A stretch of DNA of 64,000 bases from Streptomyces graminofaciens (GTDB taxonomy: Bacteria; Actinomycetota; Actinomycetes; Streptomycetales; Streptomycetaceae), in NCBI RefSeq assembly GCF_030294945.1, contig NZ_AP018448.1, forward strand, positions 11,380,501 through 11,444,500, given 5' to 3'. Below, piece after piece: positions 11,801-21,731 of the stretch. The notes beneath the pieces were generated by a model. It did no database searches. It was given only the letters and a program-made list of their open reading frames with translations, and was not told the origin of the DNA. Positions within the stretch are counted from its first letter, which is position 1. Every line of letters begins with the position of its first letter. The position numbers were made by a program, and so were the translations under genes.

Positions 11801-12064
11801 GCCCGGCTCTTCGGCCTCGACGCCGACCTCGGCACGGTCGAGCAGGGCAAGCTCGCCGACCTGACCGTCGTCGACGGCGACCCCTTCACGGACTTCGCCA
11901 CCCTGGTCCGCACGACCTCGGTCCTCGTCGGCGGAGTCCCGCACACCACCGAGGAGTTGGTCACGGCGTACGAGCCGACGGTGCGACGGACGAAGGCCGT
12001 AGAGGAGGACTGGCTGGAGGTGGGGCGGCTGATGCGCATGGACGGGTGCTGCGACGCCCACTGA
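8876..12064 (+). CDS. Exported TolB-like beta-propeller / amidohydrolase fusion
   Basis: 1062 residues. A Tat-like signal (TRRQLLAATGAVAVIG, about 13-40) is followed by many PD40/TolB-type blades, each with WSPDG or LSPDG turns (about 45-620). A metal-dependent amidohydrolase domain of the imidazolonepropionase-like group occupies about 625-1040: HTHPW metal site, VKTYVR (candidate bridging Lys), GGHLLSPG, EFGHAI and LGTDQPL (catalytic Asp). It probably hydrolyses a cyclic amide or peptide-like substrate outside the cell; the substrate is unknown. The ATG at 8876 has a close GAGGGG; a later ATG at the Tat motif (8909) is possible. It converges on the pobA-like gene. Confidence 0.85.
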   Translation: MDRDHTHPSLAMTRRQLLAATGAVAVIGATTAAVAGARPRTDGLSLSFTRATNGAATLAPAGDTLIAEVQSTLWSLPRTGGTAVPLTPADLEPNRPTHAPDGTLVAFCAYRDGGFHLWTVRPDGSGLRQRTDGPWDDRGPAWSPDGTRLAFASERGGDPVTGSPYRIHVLDLRTGDLTRLTGRPGQDGPLQDGPWEDFDPTWSPDGDSLLFVRAKVTTTATGPVLEARTVAAVPSDGDGPVTVRHTETAAAQIMTPALAPDGRRLAYLRTTASPNGSCALVVDGEPVPVTGDIAPVPPRWSAAGELLLTLDGRFTLVRPEEPARPETVPFEGTLPVDRPRYRVKKYDLGQARVRPVRGVHLPALSPDGRKIAFAALNSLWLAGTSGGGRPERLRESPPTRYLLGPSWARDGRSLVYADDRDGLLGVHRHDLATGEETTLATGGRVHPALSPDGQRLACLDMTGRLVVRDLGTGEEHILVTPLNGGGLPGRPSWSPDGRHLALCDRNRLAARFREGYNLIRVVDTTTGADRLHAVARHTSIADRYDSGPVWSPDGRWMAVIVESALCLLPVDADGTPRGALRTLTTEPADNPTWSGDSKTLLYLSGTRLRLIDIDGGRARTVRVPLDRTRPTPADTVVHAGRLWDGTGDTVRDDVDIVVRDGRITSVEPHRSTRRPAHRRIDASTHTVLPGLWDTHTHPWQYTYGGRQTTGQLTYGITTAVSLGGFAHEQARIREAVLAGALAGPRLLTTGELLDGARVAYSMGRAHRTKAGLRRSLERGAALDWDFVKTYVRAPGWVMSEAARFAHDRLGVRTGGHLLSPGVQLGQDLTTHLQATQRAEFGHAITAAGRAHQDVVETYSAQGVGFSLIATPFTAAPLVGAYPSLADDPRVTVVMPPWDSASVRQSAGVPPTAAQLAALRTETDIYRRILAAGGIVALGTDQPLVAVGLSLHLALRALHDGGLTPAETLRTATVMPARLFGLDADLGTVEQGKLADLTVVDGDPFTDFATLVRTTSVLVGGVPHTTEELVTAYEPTVRRTKAVEEDWLEVGRLMRMDGCCDAH

Positions 12065-12103
12065 GGGACCGCCGCGCGGCAGACGGGAATTCGAGGGCAG
12101 ACC

Positions 12104-13345
12104 CTAGTGGTCGGTGTCCTTGCCGATGAACAGCTGCGCGAACGTCGACGCGGCGGCGGGCGAGCCCAGGATCCGGCGCAGCCGGGCACTCGCCGCCCCC
12201 GCCCGGAACGGGTCGCCGGACGACGGGCCGTGCAGCAGTTCCGCCAGCCACTGGGAGAACTCCTGGTAGTGCCAGACCCGGCGCAGACAGGCCGCCGAGT
12301 AGCCGCGCAGACCGCTGTCGTCGCCCTGGCCGAGGTACGCGACCAACGCGTCCGCGAGGAGGAGGGCGCCGTGCAGGGCGAGGTTCATGCCCTTCGCGGC
12401 GATCGGCGCCACCAAATGCGCGGCGTCGCCCGCCAGATACAGCCGCCCGTACGCCATCGGCTCGGTGACGTAGTTGTGCATGTCGAGGACCCGCTTCTCG
12501 ACCAGGCGGCCCTCGGTGAGCGGCCGGGTGCCGGGCACCGTGAGACGCGCGTGCAGCTCGGACCAGACCCGCTCGTCCGGCCAGTTCGCCGGATCGTCGC
12601 CGGCCGGGACCTCCAGGTAGTAGCGGGTGACTTCCGGGCTGCGCGCCATGTGGCCGGCGAAGCCGCGCGGATGCACACCGAGGACGACGCAGTCGGACGA
12701 CGGAGGGGCCTCGGCCAGCAGCGCCAGCCAGCCCACGCCGTGGTCGTGGCGGGCGACGGTGGCGTGCTCGGCCGGGACGGCGGTGCGGGTGACGCCGCGC
12801 GCGCCGTCGCAGCCCGCGACGAACTCGCAGTGCAGGAGCCGCCGTTCACCGGTTTCCGGGTCCGTGTACGAGACGGCGGGCCGCTCGCCGTCGAGGTCGT
12901 GCAGCTCCACATCGCGTACGCCGAACCGGATGTCGCCGCCCCGGACGTCCGCGTACTCCCGCACCAGGTCCGTCACGAGGAGGGGCTGCGGATACACGAA
13001 GTGGTGGTGCCCGGTGATGTCCGTGTACGGGAAGCGCTGCCGCTCGCCGTCGAAGCGGAACTCGAACTCGGTGTGCACCGGCGCCCGTTCCGCGATGCCG
13101 GCGGCCAGCCCGCGCCGCTCCAGCGCCCTTACCGCCCACTCCTCCAGGAACCCCGCCCTCGGCCGCTGCTCGATGAACGCCCGGCTCTCGCTCTCCAGCA
13201 CCACACAGTCCACGGCGGCGGCCCGCAGGATGTTGCCGACGGTCAGACCGGCGGGGCCGGCACCGACGATGACGACGGGGACGCGCTCGACCGGTACGGG
13301 GAAGGAAGGCGCGGGGGAGGAAGACGCGGGGGTGGGGGAGGTCAT
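12104..13345 (-). CDS. pobA: 4-hydroxybenzoate 3-monooxygenase (PobA-type flavoprotein hydroxylase)
   Basis: 413 residues. The three class A flavin-monooxygenase fingerprints are present: GxGxxG (IVGAGPAGLTVGNIL, after a Pro/Ser-rich lead), the DG motif (AGCDGARGVTR) and the GD motif (LYLAGDAAHLVAP). It also has PobA-specific stretches such as AGFLEEWAVRALERRGL, GHHHFVYPQPLLV and a C-terminal WHYQEFSQWL. The family converts 4-hydroxybenzoate plus NAD(P)H and O2 to protocatechuate, feeding the beta-ketoadipate pathway, though no other gene of that pathway is in the window. The Ser/Pro-rich 17-residue N-terminus is longer than in most PobA proteins, so the start could be slightly later. Confidence 0.88.
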   Translation of the reverse strand: MTSPTPASSSPAPSFPVPVERVPVVIVGAGPAGLTVGNILRAAAVDCVVLESESRAFIEQRPRAGFLEEWAVRALERRGLAAGIAERAPVHTEFEFRFDGERQRFPYTDITGHHHFVYPQPLLVTDLVREYADVRGGDIRFGVRDVELHDLDGERPAVSYTDPETGERRLLHCEFVAGCDGARGVTRTAVPAEHATVARHDHGVGWLALLAEAPPSSDCVVLGVHPRGFAGHMARSPEVTRYYLEVPAGDDPANWPDERVWSELHARLTVPGTRPLTEGRLVEKRVLDMHNYVTEPMAYGRLYLAGDAAHLVAPIAAKGMNLALHGALLLADALVAYLGQGDDSGLRGYSAACLRRVWHYQEFSQWLAELLHGPSSGDPFRAGAASARLRRILGSPAAASTFAQLFIGKDTDH

Positions 13346-13428
13346 CCGAGCATTATGCAGGGCGGGTGGGGGACGCCTGCCGGCTCACCCGAGCTCCCCA
13401 CGACGGCGCGGATGGGGCGCCCCGGCGG

Positions 13429-13781
13429 TCAGTGGAGCGCCGCCGCCCAGTCCTTCGGCACCCGCCCCGCAGGGCCCGGCGCGGGCTGGTCCGCGGGCCT
13501 GCTCAGGGGTGGCGCCAGCTCGGGACCCGACTCGTACATCTCGGACGTGTCGTAGTTCCAGAACCATGTCTCGCCCGGCTCGTAGCTGCGGACCAGCGGA
13601 TGGCCGGTGGCCCGCGCATGCGCCGTCGCGTGCTGCGCCGGCGAGGAGTCGCAGCAGCCGACATGCCCGCACCGAGCGCACCGGCGCAGATGGAACCACC
13701 AGCCCCCGACCTCGTCGCACTCCACACACCCGTCCCCGCTCGGCGGCACGGCGGGGTCGATTCCGTCGGTCGTCACGTCCA

Positions 13782-13782
<1 letters not shown>
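13429..13782 (-). CDS. UBP-type zinc finger protein
   Basis: 117 residues; the ATG overlaps the stop of the upstream histidine kinase gene (TGATG), a sign of translational coupling. Cys/His ligands are in the ZnF-UBP order: CVECDEVGGWWFHLRRCARC, then HVGCCDSSPAQHATAHA and GHPLVRSYEPGETWFW. In eukaryotes this fold binds the ubiquitin C-terminus; in actinobacteria it occurs as a stand-alone protein of unknown role. It is repeatedly encoded with cNMP-domain kinases and thioredoxin-reductase-like proteins, as here, pointing to a role in that signalling set. The C-terminal 30 residues are Pro-rich and probably disordered. Confidence 0.85.
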
Positions 13783-15248
<1,466 letters not shown>

Positions 15249-15267
15249 GACAGCCCCCCTGCGGTCC

Positions 15268-16944
15268 TCACGACTGCTCCAGATAGCGGTGCACCAGCAT
15301 CACGGCCATGGCTCCCTCTCCCACCGCGGACGCGACCCGCTTGGCGGACTCGTACCGCGCGTCCCCGGCGACGAACACGCCGGGCACATTGGTCTCCAGG
15401 TGGTACGGCGGCCGGTCCAGCTCCCAGCCGGACGGCGGGCCACCGTCCGGGGCCAGGTCGGGCCCGGCCAGGATGAACCCCCGCTCGTCCCGCAGTACCG
15501 TGCCCTCCAGCCAGTCGGTCAGCGGCTGGGCGCCGATGAACACGAACAGCCACTGCGCGTCGACGAGTTCACTGCGCCCGGTCGTCATGTCCTTGAGCGT
15601 GAGCTGCTCCAGCTGGTTCTCACCGTGCGCGGCCTCGACGACCGTTCCCGTGCGCACGAAGATGTTGGGCGCCTCGGCGATCTGCTGGATCAGATAGTGC
15701 GACATGGACGCCGCCAGGGATTCCCCACGGACGAGCAGGGTCACCGACTTGGCGCCGCGCGACAGATACATCGCGGCCTGCCCGGCCGAGTTGGCGCCGC
15801 CCACGATGTACACGTCGTGCCCCTGGCAGCCGGCGGCCTCAGTGAGCGCCGAGCCGTAGAACACCCCGCACCCGGTGAGGTCCGCGCAGCCCGGCGCGTC
15901 GAGCTGCCGGTACGACACACCGGTCGCGAGGATCACGCTGTGCGCGGCGACCGCCGAGCCGTCGGAGAAGCGGACGGTGCGTGCGGCCCCGTTCACCTCC
16001 AGGCCGCTCACCTGGCGGGCGGTCAGGATCTCCGCGCCGAACTTCGTCGCCTGCCGCCGTGCCCGGTCGGTGAGCTGCGCCCCGGACACCCCGTCGGGGA
16101 ACCCGAGGTAGTTCTCGATCCGCGAACTCTGCCCGGCCTGCCCGCCCGTCGCCGACCGCTCCACGAGCAGGGTCCGCAGCCCCTCCGACGCCCCGTAGAC
16201 GGCCGAGCCGAGCCCGGCGGGACCACCGCCGATGACGACCAGGTCGTAGAACTCCGCGTCCGGCGTCGTCGCCAGCCCCACCTTCTGAGCCAGCTCGGGG
16301 TCCTCGGGCGCGATCAGCGGCGTACCGTCCGGAGTGACGACGAGCGGCAGCCGCTCCCCGTCCTCCCCGGCCGCCGCGAGCAGCCGCCGCCCCTCCGGCT
16401 CGTCGGACGAGAACCAGCGGTACGGCACCTGGTTGCGCGCCAGGAACTCCCGTACGCCCGACGAACGCGCCGACCAGCGGTGCCCGACCACCTTCGTCGT
16501 GCCCGCGCAGGTGCGGTCGGCGGCCCGCCACGCCTGGAGCAGGTCGTCCAGGACCGGGTAGAGCTTCTCCTCCGGCGGGTCCCAGGGCTTGAGCAGATAG
16601 TGGTCGAGGTCGATCACGTTGATCGCGTCGATCGCCGCGCTGGTGTCCGCGTACGCCGTGAGCAGGACGCGGCGCGCCCCCGGATACACGTCCAGGGCCT
16701 GTTCCAGGAACTCGATGCCGTTCATCCCGGGCATCCGGTAGTCGGCGAGGATCACCGCCACCTGGTCCCCGCGCAGCTTCAGCTCGCGCAGCGCCTCCAG
16801 CGCGGTCTGCCCGGACTCGGCCCGCACGATGCGGTACGACTCGCCGTACCTGCGGCGCAGATCCCGTGCCACCGCACGCGACACCCCCGGATCGTCATCC
16901 ACGGTGAGGATCACGTTCCGCGCCGGACCGACCGCCTGAGTCAT
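15268..16944 (-). CDS. Response-regulator receiver fused to a thioredoxin-reductase-like flavoprotein
   Basis: 558 residues from ATG 16944 (GGGAGG just upstream; longer in-frame starts lack support). Residues 10-125 are a receiver domain with acidic pocket DDD (16-18), phospho-acceptor Asp68 (ILADYRMPGMNG) and Lys119 (LLKPWD). Residues about 150-225 look like a glutaredoxin-type fold without a CxxC. From 232 there is a class II pyridine-nucleotide oxidoreductase: FAD loop VVIGGGPAGLGSAVYG, NADPH loop VYIVGGANSAGQAAMY, and GVFVAGDARY. The CxxC of true thioredoxin reductases is replaced by a single-Cys segment (TGCGVFYG), so disulfide reduction by the usual route is unlikely. Phosphorelay from the neighbouring kinase probably controls flavoenzyme activity. 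Confidence 0.9.
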   Translation of the reverse strand: MTQAVGPARNVILTVDDDPGVSRAVARDLRRRYGESYRIVRAESGQTALEALRELKLRGDQVAVILADYRMPGMNGIEFLEQALDVYPGARRVLLTAYADTSAAIDAINVIDLDHYLLKPWDPPEEKLYPVLDDLLQAWRAADRTCAGTTKVVGHRWSARSSGVREFLARNQVPYRWFSSDEPEGRRLLAAAGEDGERLPLVVTPDGTPLIAPEDPELAQKVGLATTPDAEFYDLVVIGGGPAGLGSAVYGASEGLRTLLVERSATGGQAGQSSRIENYLGFPDGVSGAQLTDRARRQATKFGAEILTARQVSGLEVNGAARTVRFSDGSAVAAHSVILATGVSYRQLDAPGCADLTGCGVFYGSALTEAAGCQGHDVYIVGGANSAGQAAMYLSRGAKSVTLLVRGESLAASMSHYLIQQIAEAPNIFVRTGTVVEAAHGENQLEQLTLKDMTTGRSELVDAQWLFVFIGAQPLTDWLEGTVLRDERGFILAGPDLAPDGGPPSGWELDRPPYHLETNVPGVFVAGDARYESAKRVASAVGEGAMAVMLVHRYLEQS

Positions 16945-17028
16945 ATGCCTCCCACCCCGAACCGATGCGCCCATCGTATGTTCGAACGTCAAGGTTCGCT
17001 CGGTCTGGAAAAAGCAGTGATCCGGCCG

Positions 17029-17382
17029 TCAGGAACGGCGCGCGGCGAGCACACAGAACTCGTTGCCCTCCGGGTCCGCGAGCGTCACCCACGGCTGCTC
17101 GCCCTGGCCGACGTCCGCGTGCCGGGCCCCGAGGGCGAGGAGACGGGCGACCTCGGCCTCCTGGTCGGCGGGGCGGAAGTCCAGGTGCAGGCGGTTCTTG
17201 ACGGTCTTGCCCTCCGGGACCGGTACGAAGACCAGGCCGGGGAGCCGGTCCGGGGCCGGACGGATCTCGTACTCGTCGGGCGCGTCATTGAGGACCACCC
17301 AGCCGAGCGCCTCCAGCCACCAGCGGCCCAGGGCCACCGGATCCGCCGAGTCGATCACTACCTGCTCCCACTCAACGGTCAT
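17029..17382 (-). CDS. VOC-family (glyoxalase/bleomycin-resistance-like) protein
   Basis: 117 residues, one pair of beta-alpha-beta-beta-beta modules. The family pattern is clear: VVIDSADPVALGRWWLEALG, RLHLDFRP in the middle and WVTLADPEGNEFCVL at the end. The metal-ligand-like His (HLDF) and Glu (NEFC) are retained. Such proteins include glyoxalases, dioxygenases and drug-binding proteins; the ligand is unknown. It lies 84 bp upstream of the receiver-flavoprotein gene on the same strand and diverges from the universal stress protein gene. Confidence 0.88.
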   Translation of the reverse strand: MTVEWEQVVIDSADPVALGRWWLEALGWVVLNDAPDEYEIRPAPDRLPGLVFVPVPEGKTVKNRLHLDFRPADQEAEVARLLALGARHADVGQGEQPWVTLADPEGNEFCVLAARRS

Positions 17383-17448
17383 GGCACGAGCGTAGTGAAG
17401 ACTGGTCCCGTCAGCTGACCGTTGTATGACACACAGAGAGGTGGCCCC

Positions 17449-18321
17449 ATGCCGACGCGCGCGATCACCGCCGCAGTGGACGGAACGCCCGAGAGCCTCG
17501 CCGCACTGGCCTGGGCGGGGCGCGAGGCCGTACGCCGGGGACTGGAGCTGCGCGTCGTGCACGCCTGGCAGTGGCAGCCGCACGCGGCGATCACCGTGGA
17601 CCGGGACGGCCAGGCCCAGTGGGCGCGGGACTCGCTCGCGGAGGCCGCGCGGACCGTGACCGGGCGGCACCCGGACCTCCAGGTGTCCACCGAGGTGCTG
17701 GAGGGCGGCCCGGTCGCGACCCTGGTCGGCGCCGCTGCGGAAGCCGAGACGCTGGTGCTCGGCTCACGTGGGCACGGCGCGGTCGTCGGGTTCCTGGTGG
17801 GTTCCGTGGGGCAGCAGGTGATCGTCGAGTCGACGCGTCCCGTCGTGCTCGTCCGCGCCGAGGACGACCCGGCGGGTGAGGCCGCCGGGCGCGAGGTCGT
17901 CGTGGGCCAGCAGGGTGGACCGGAGGACAGTGCCGAGACCCTGCGGTTCGCGTTCGAGACAGCGGCCGCCCGCGGTGCCTCCGTGCGTGCCGTCCGCGCC
18001 TGGACCCTGCCGCCGGTGTACGCCTACAGCCCGGCCTCGATGAAACTCCTCGACGACGCCGGCGGTCTGGAGCCGTACGAGAAGAACGCCCTCGCGGACG
18101 CGCTGGAACCCTGGCGCGAGCGCTTCCCGCAGGTACCGGTCACCCAGCATGTCGAGATGGGCAGCGCCGGGCAGGTCCTGCTGTCCGTCGCCGGGCGGGC
18201 CCAGCTGATGGTGGTCGGACGTCGCGCCCGCCGCACGGCCGTCGGCGCCCGCATCGGCTCGGTCGCCCACGGCGTACTGCACCACGCGCACTGCCCGGTG
18301 GCCGTGGTCCCGCACGACTGA
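17449..18321 (+). CDS. Tandem universal stress protein
   Basis: 290 residues with two Usp domains (about 1-142 and 150-290). The first ends with the ATP-binding motif VLGSRGHGAVVGFLVGSVGQ and the second with VVGRRARRTAVGARIGSVAH; the first matches the G-2x-G-9x-G(S/T) consensus well and the second less exactly. Start ATG 17449 follows AGAGGTGG. Universal stress proteins of this two-domain type bind ATP and are often induced under hypoxia or growth arrest in actinobacteria. It is monocistronic, converging on the DUF4032 gene with a hairpin and a short direct repeat between. Confidence 0.92.
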   Translation: MPTRAITAAVDGTPESLAALAWAGREAVRRGLELRVVHAWQWQPHAAITVDRDGQAQWARDSLAEAARTVTGRHPDLQVSTEVLEGGPVATLVGAAAEAETLVLGSRGHGAVVGFLVGSVGQQVIVESTRPVVLVRAEDDPAGEAAGREVVVGQQGGPEDSAETLRFAFETAAARGASVRAVRAWTLPPVYAYSPASMKLLDDAGGLEPYEKNALADALEPWRERFPQVPVTQHVEMGSAGQVLLSVAGRAQLMVVGRRARRTAVGARIGSVAHGVLHHAHCPVAVVPHD

Positions 18322-18377
18322 CCCCGGGGCCTGTCGTTCGGATCACGCCTTGGCCGCGGGGCGTGGTCCCGCACGAC
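18303..18377. repeat. 16-bp direct repeat at the 3' end of the usp gene
   Basis: CGTGGTCCCGCACGAC occurs at 18303-18318 (last sense codons of the stress protein) and again at 18362-18377, 59 bp on, just past the hairpin. It looks like a small duplication of the gene's 3' end. Confidence 0.6.
18341..18368. terminator. Hairpin between convergent usp and DUF4032 genes
   Basis: GATCACGCC (18341-18349) pairs with GGCGTGGTC (18360-18368) with one G-T-type mismatch around a 10-nt loop. It sits in the 66-bp convergent gap and could stop transcription from both sides. Confidence 0.4.
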
Positions 18378-18387
18378 GGGTCCTGTG

Positions 18388-19635
18388 TCACATCGCCGTG
18401 ACGTCGTCCACCGGCGGCGGCAGCACCGCCCGCGCGTTCGGCAGGACGCTGTCGATGTAGTCCTTCACCGCCGTGTCCAGGCCGATGTCGTGCTGGGCGC
18501 GCTCGGACAGGTACCAGCGGTGTTCGAGGAGCTGGTGGTAGATCTCCGCCGGGTCCATGGCACCGCGCAGTTCGAGCGGTACGGCGCGGACGGTCGGGCG
18601 GAACACCTCCCGCACCCAGCGGTGGGCGAGCACCTCGGGGCGGGCGCCGAGCGGGTCGCCCGGGGCGTAGTCGTCCTGGGTGGCCATCCAGCTCTCCAGG
18701 TCGTTCAGCAGCCGGCGGGCCTGGTTCTCCTCGGTGTCCAGACCGGTCAGCCGCAGCAGCTGCCGCTGGTGGTGGCCCGCGTCGACGACCTTGGGCACGA
18801 AGGTCACCGTGTCGCCGTTGGAGGAGTGCTCGATCTGCATCTCGGCGACGTCGAAACCGAGGTCGTTCAGGCGGCGGATCCGGCGCTCGATGTAGTGGTA
18901 CTTCCCGGCCGGGTACACGGAGGTGCGGGTCAGCTCCTGCCACAGCTTCTGGTAGCGGGCGCAGATCTCCATGCCGAAGTCGATCGGGTCGACCGACGGG
19001 TGCAGCGCCCCGGACGCCTCCAGGTCCAGCAGCTCCCCGCTGATGTTGACCCGCGCGAGATCGAGGTCGTACTCGCGCTGCCCGCTACTCAACTGCGGAT
19101 GCAGATCGCCGGTCTCCGCGTCCACGAGATACGCGGCGTACGCCCCCGCGTCCCGCCGGAACAGGGTGTTGGACAGTGAGCAGTCGCCCCACGCGAACCC
19201 GGCCAGGTGCAGCCGCACCAGCAGCACGGCGAGCGCGTCCATCAGCCGGTGCATCGTCGCCGGACGCATGGTCGTCTCGAACATCGAGCGGTACGGCAGG
19301 GAGCCGCCCAGATGCCGGGTGATCAGTACGGGCTCCAGCCAATCACCGGCGTCGTCGGTGCGGCCGGTGACCACGCCGAGGGCGTCCACGGCCGGTATGC
19401 CGAGCCGGTCCAGGTCGCGCAGCAGCTCGTACTCGCGCAGCGCCGGGCGCTCGGCCAGCTCCTTGACCGCCACCACCTCGTCACCGGCACGGGCATAGCG
19501 CACCACGTGGCGGGAGATACCGCGGGGGAGCGGTACGAGGTGGTGTTCGGGCCACTCCTCCAGGGGCAGGTGCCACGGCAGTTCGAGCAGCAGCGCGGGG
19601 TGTTCCGGGTTGGTGGCGCTGATCTGCAGTGCCAT
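18388..19635 (-). CDS. DUF4032 / LPS-kinase-like protein
   Basis: 415 residues from ATG 19635 (AGAGGACCC upstream). The first 240 residues resemble a small protein-kinase-like fold: VVAVKELAERPALREYELL supplies the Lys and helix-C Glu, LAGFAWGDCSLSNTLF resembles the HxDxxxxN catalytic loop with Gly replacing His, and AAYLVDAETGDL resembles the DFG segment. A conserved DUF4032 C-terminal part follows (YHQLLEHRWYLSERAQHDIG). The fold supports phosphotransfer or nucleotide binding, but the substrate is unknown. Monocistronic by position: convergent with usp, with 161 bp to the acyl-CoA synthetase gene behind it. Confidence 0.88.
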   Translation of the reverse strand: MALQISATNPEHPALLLELPWHLPLEEWPEHHLVPLPRGISRHVVRYARAGDEVVAVKELAERPALREYELLRDLDRLGIPAVDALGVVTGRTDDAGDWLEPVLITRHLGGSLPYRSMFETTMRPATMHRLMDALAVLLVRLHLAGFAWGDCSLSNTLFRRDAGAYAAYLVDAETGDLHPQLSSGQREYDLDLARVNISGELLDLEASGALHPSVDPIDFGMEICARYQKLWQELTRTSVYPAGKYHYIERRIRRLNDLGFDVAEMQIEHSSNGDTVTFVPKVVDAGHHQRQLLRLTGLDTEENQARRLLNDLESWMATQDDYAPGDPLGARPEVLAHRWVREVFRPTVRAVPLELRGAMDPAEIYHQLLEHRWYLSERAQHDIGLDTAVKDYIDSVLPNARAVLPPPVDDVTAM

Positions 19636-19796
19636 GGGTCCTCTGCCTTCGTTCTCACGGTCGTACGGGTGTGCCGGCGACGGTGGTGCGGTGTGTCGCG
19701 CTCGCTGGAGCATCACCGCATTTGAAGGACCGTTTCGTCAACCGTGAGGGGAAGCGCGGAAGGGTGTGGTGAAGGGGTGCGGCGAAGTGCGGGAGA

Positions 19797-21731
19797 TCAG
19801 GGCCGGGCGCGCCGGAACACGTCGTCGGCCTCGTCCCAGCTCATGAAGTCCTCCGTTGTGCCGGCGAAGCCACCCCGGTCCGCCCGTGCGGCCGTCGCGT
19901 ACATCGCGTCGATCTCCGGCCCGTACCGCCGCACGATGGCGTCCCGGCGCAGCTTCATCGACGGCGTCAGCAGGCCGTTGGACGGGGCGAAGGGTTCCTG
20001 GAGGACCCGGAAGACCCGGATGGACTCGGAACGGGACACCGTGCTGTTGGCCGCCGCGATCGCGCGCAGCACCTCCTGCCGCAGCGCGTTCTCCTCCCGG
20101 GCCTCACGCACCTCCCGGCCCGGCACGTCCCCGGACGTGGCCAGCGCGCCCCGCCAGTGTGCGAGGAACTCTGGGTCCAGGGTGATCAGGGCGCCCACAC
20201 AGGGCCGGTTGTCTCCCACGACGACCGCCTGGTGGATGAGCGGATGCGCCCGCAGCTGCTCCTCCAGCGGAGCGGGGGCCACACACTTGCCGCCGCTGGT
20301 GATGACGATCTCCTTCTTGCGCCCGGTGATCGACAGATACCCCTCGGCGTCCAGCCGTCCGATGTCGCCCGTGGCCAGCCAACCGCCCTGCAACACGGCC
20401 CGGGTGCCCCGCTCGTCGTTGACGTACCCCTGGAACAGGGACGGCCCGTTCACCAGGATCTCCCCGTCCTGCGCCACCCGGACCTCCGTACCCGGCAGCG
20501 GACGCCCGACGGTCCCGAACTTCTCCCGGCCCACGGGCTGCGCCGTGATGCCGCCCCCGGTCTCCGTGAGGCCGTAGCCGTCGTGGAGGAAGATGCCGAT
20601 GCCGGCGTAGAAGAGCGTGAGGTCACGGTTGAGGGGGGAGCCGGCCGAGCAGCCTCCCCTGACCCGGCCGCCGAGCGCCGCGCGCAGTTTGCGGTACACG
20701 GTCCGGTCGAAGAAGGCGTGCTGGAGACGCAGGTCGACGCCGGGGCCGGGGCCCTGGTCCAGCCGTTGCCGCTCGGTGGCGACGGCGTAGTCCTGGGCCG
20801 TGCGCACCGCGCGCTCGAACAGCGGGCCCTTGCCGGTCTGTTGGGCCTTGCGGAGGAAGTTCTTGTAGATCTTCTCGAAGATGTACGGCACGCCGTAGAG
20901 GAAGGTGGGCCGGAAGGACAGCAGGGCGGCGGACAGGGCCTGTTCGGTCAGTTCCGGCTCGTGGGCCAGCAGCAGCCCGCCGCGCAGGCACAGCTGCTGG
21001 ATCATCAGGCCGTAGACGTGGGAGAACGGCAGGAAGGCGAGGATCGCGGGCTGCTGCCCGGGGGCCGCCGCGGTGTGCCGCCACCCGGCGAGCAGCACGT
21101 CGCAGGGGGCGGCCAGACTGCGGTGGGACAGCGCGCAGCCCTTGGGGCGCCCGGTCGTGCCGGACGTGTACGCGACGACCGCCGTCGACTCCGGCAGCAC
21201 GATCCGGCGCAGCGAGTCCACCGTCGCGTCCGGTACCTCCCGGCCCGCCTCCATCAAGTGGGGCAGGGCGTCGGCGTCGAGCTGCCAGACATGCCGCAGC
21301 AGGGGCAGCCCGGCGCACACCGAGCCGACCGTCATCACACCCGCCTCGTCCTCGACGACCACGCCCACACAGGACGCGTCCCTGAGGATCCACTCGACCT
21401 GGTCGCGCGACGATGTCGGATACACCGGCACGATCTCGGCCCCCACCGACCACAGGGCCACACCGAGCACGGTCCACTCGTCACGGGTGCGCGCCATCAC
21501 GGCCACCCGGTTGCCCGGCCGGATCCCGGCCGCGACCAACCCCTTGGCCAGGGCCACCACTTCGTCCCGTACCTCGGACGCGCTCACCGGGTTCCACGTA
21601 CCCGGGTTCTCCTTGTCGCGCCGCGCGATCTGCGGCAACGCCGGATCACGGTGGGCCGTCTCGAAGAGGGAGTCGGCGAGTCCTCCGGCCATCACCGGGG
21701 CCGCCGATCGAGCGATGCCGAAGTTGCCCAT
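19797..21731 (-). CDS. Long-chain fatty-acid--CoA ligase (AMP-forming)
   Basis: 644 residues, the usual length for FadD15/FAA-type enzymes. ANL-superfamily motifs are in order: AYTSGTTGRPKGCALSHRS (P-loop), FLPFSHVYG, YGVPYIFEKIYKN, GYGLTETGGG, WLATGDIGRLDAEG and GRKKEIVITSGGK with the catalytic Lys late in the C-domain. It activates a fatty acid with ATP and CoA. The ATG at 21731 has GGGAG 6 nt upstream; the in-frame extension to 21815 is Arg-rich and unlikely. The 423-bp divergent region upstream holds its promoter. Confidence 0.92.
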   Translation of the reverse strand: MGNFGIARSAAPVMAGGLADSLFETAHRDPALPQIARRDKENPGTWNPVSASEVRDEVVALAKGLVAAGIRPGNRVAVMARTRDEWTVLGVALWSVGAEIVPVYPTSSRDQVEWILRDASCVGVVVEDEAGVMTVGSVCAGLPLLRHVWQLDADALPHLMEAGREVPDATVDSLRRIVLPESTAVVAYTSGTTGRPKGCALSHRSLAAPCDVLLAGWRHTAAAPGQQPAILAFLPFSHVYGLMIQQLCLRGGLLLAHEPELTEQALSAALLSFRPTFLYGVPYIFEKIYKNFLRKAQQTGKGPLFERAVRTAQDYAVATERQRLDQGPGPGVDLRLQHAFFDRTVYRKLRAALGGRVRGGCSAGSPLNRDLTLFYAGIGIFLHDGYGLTETGGGITAQPVGREKFGTVGRPLPGTEVRVAQDGEILVNGPSLFQGYVNDERGTRAVLQGGWLATGDIGRLDAEGYLSITGRKKEIVITSGGKCVAPAPLEEQLRAHPLIHQAVVVGDNRPCVGALITLDPEFLAHWRGALATSGDVPGREVREAREENALRQEVLRAIAAANSTVSRSESIRVFRVLQEPFAPSNGLLTPSMKLRRDAIVRRYGPEIDAMYATAARADRGGFAGTTEDFMSWDEADDVFRRARP

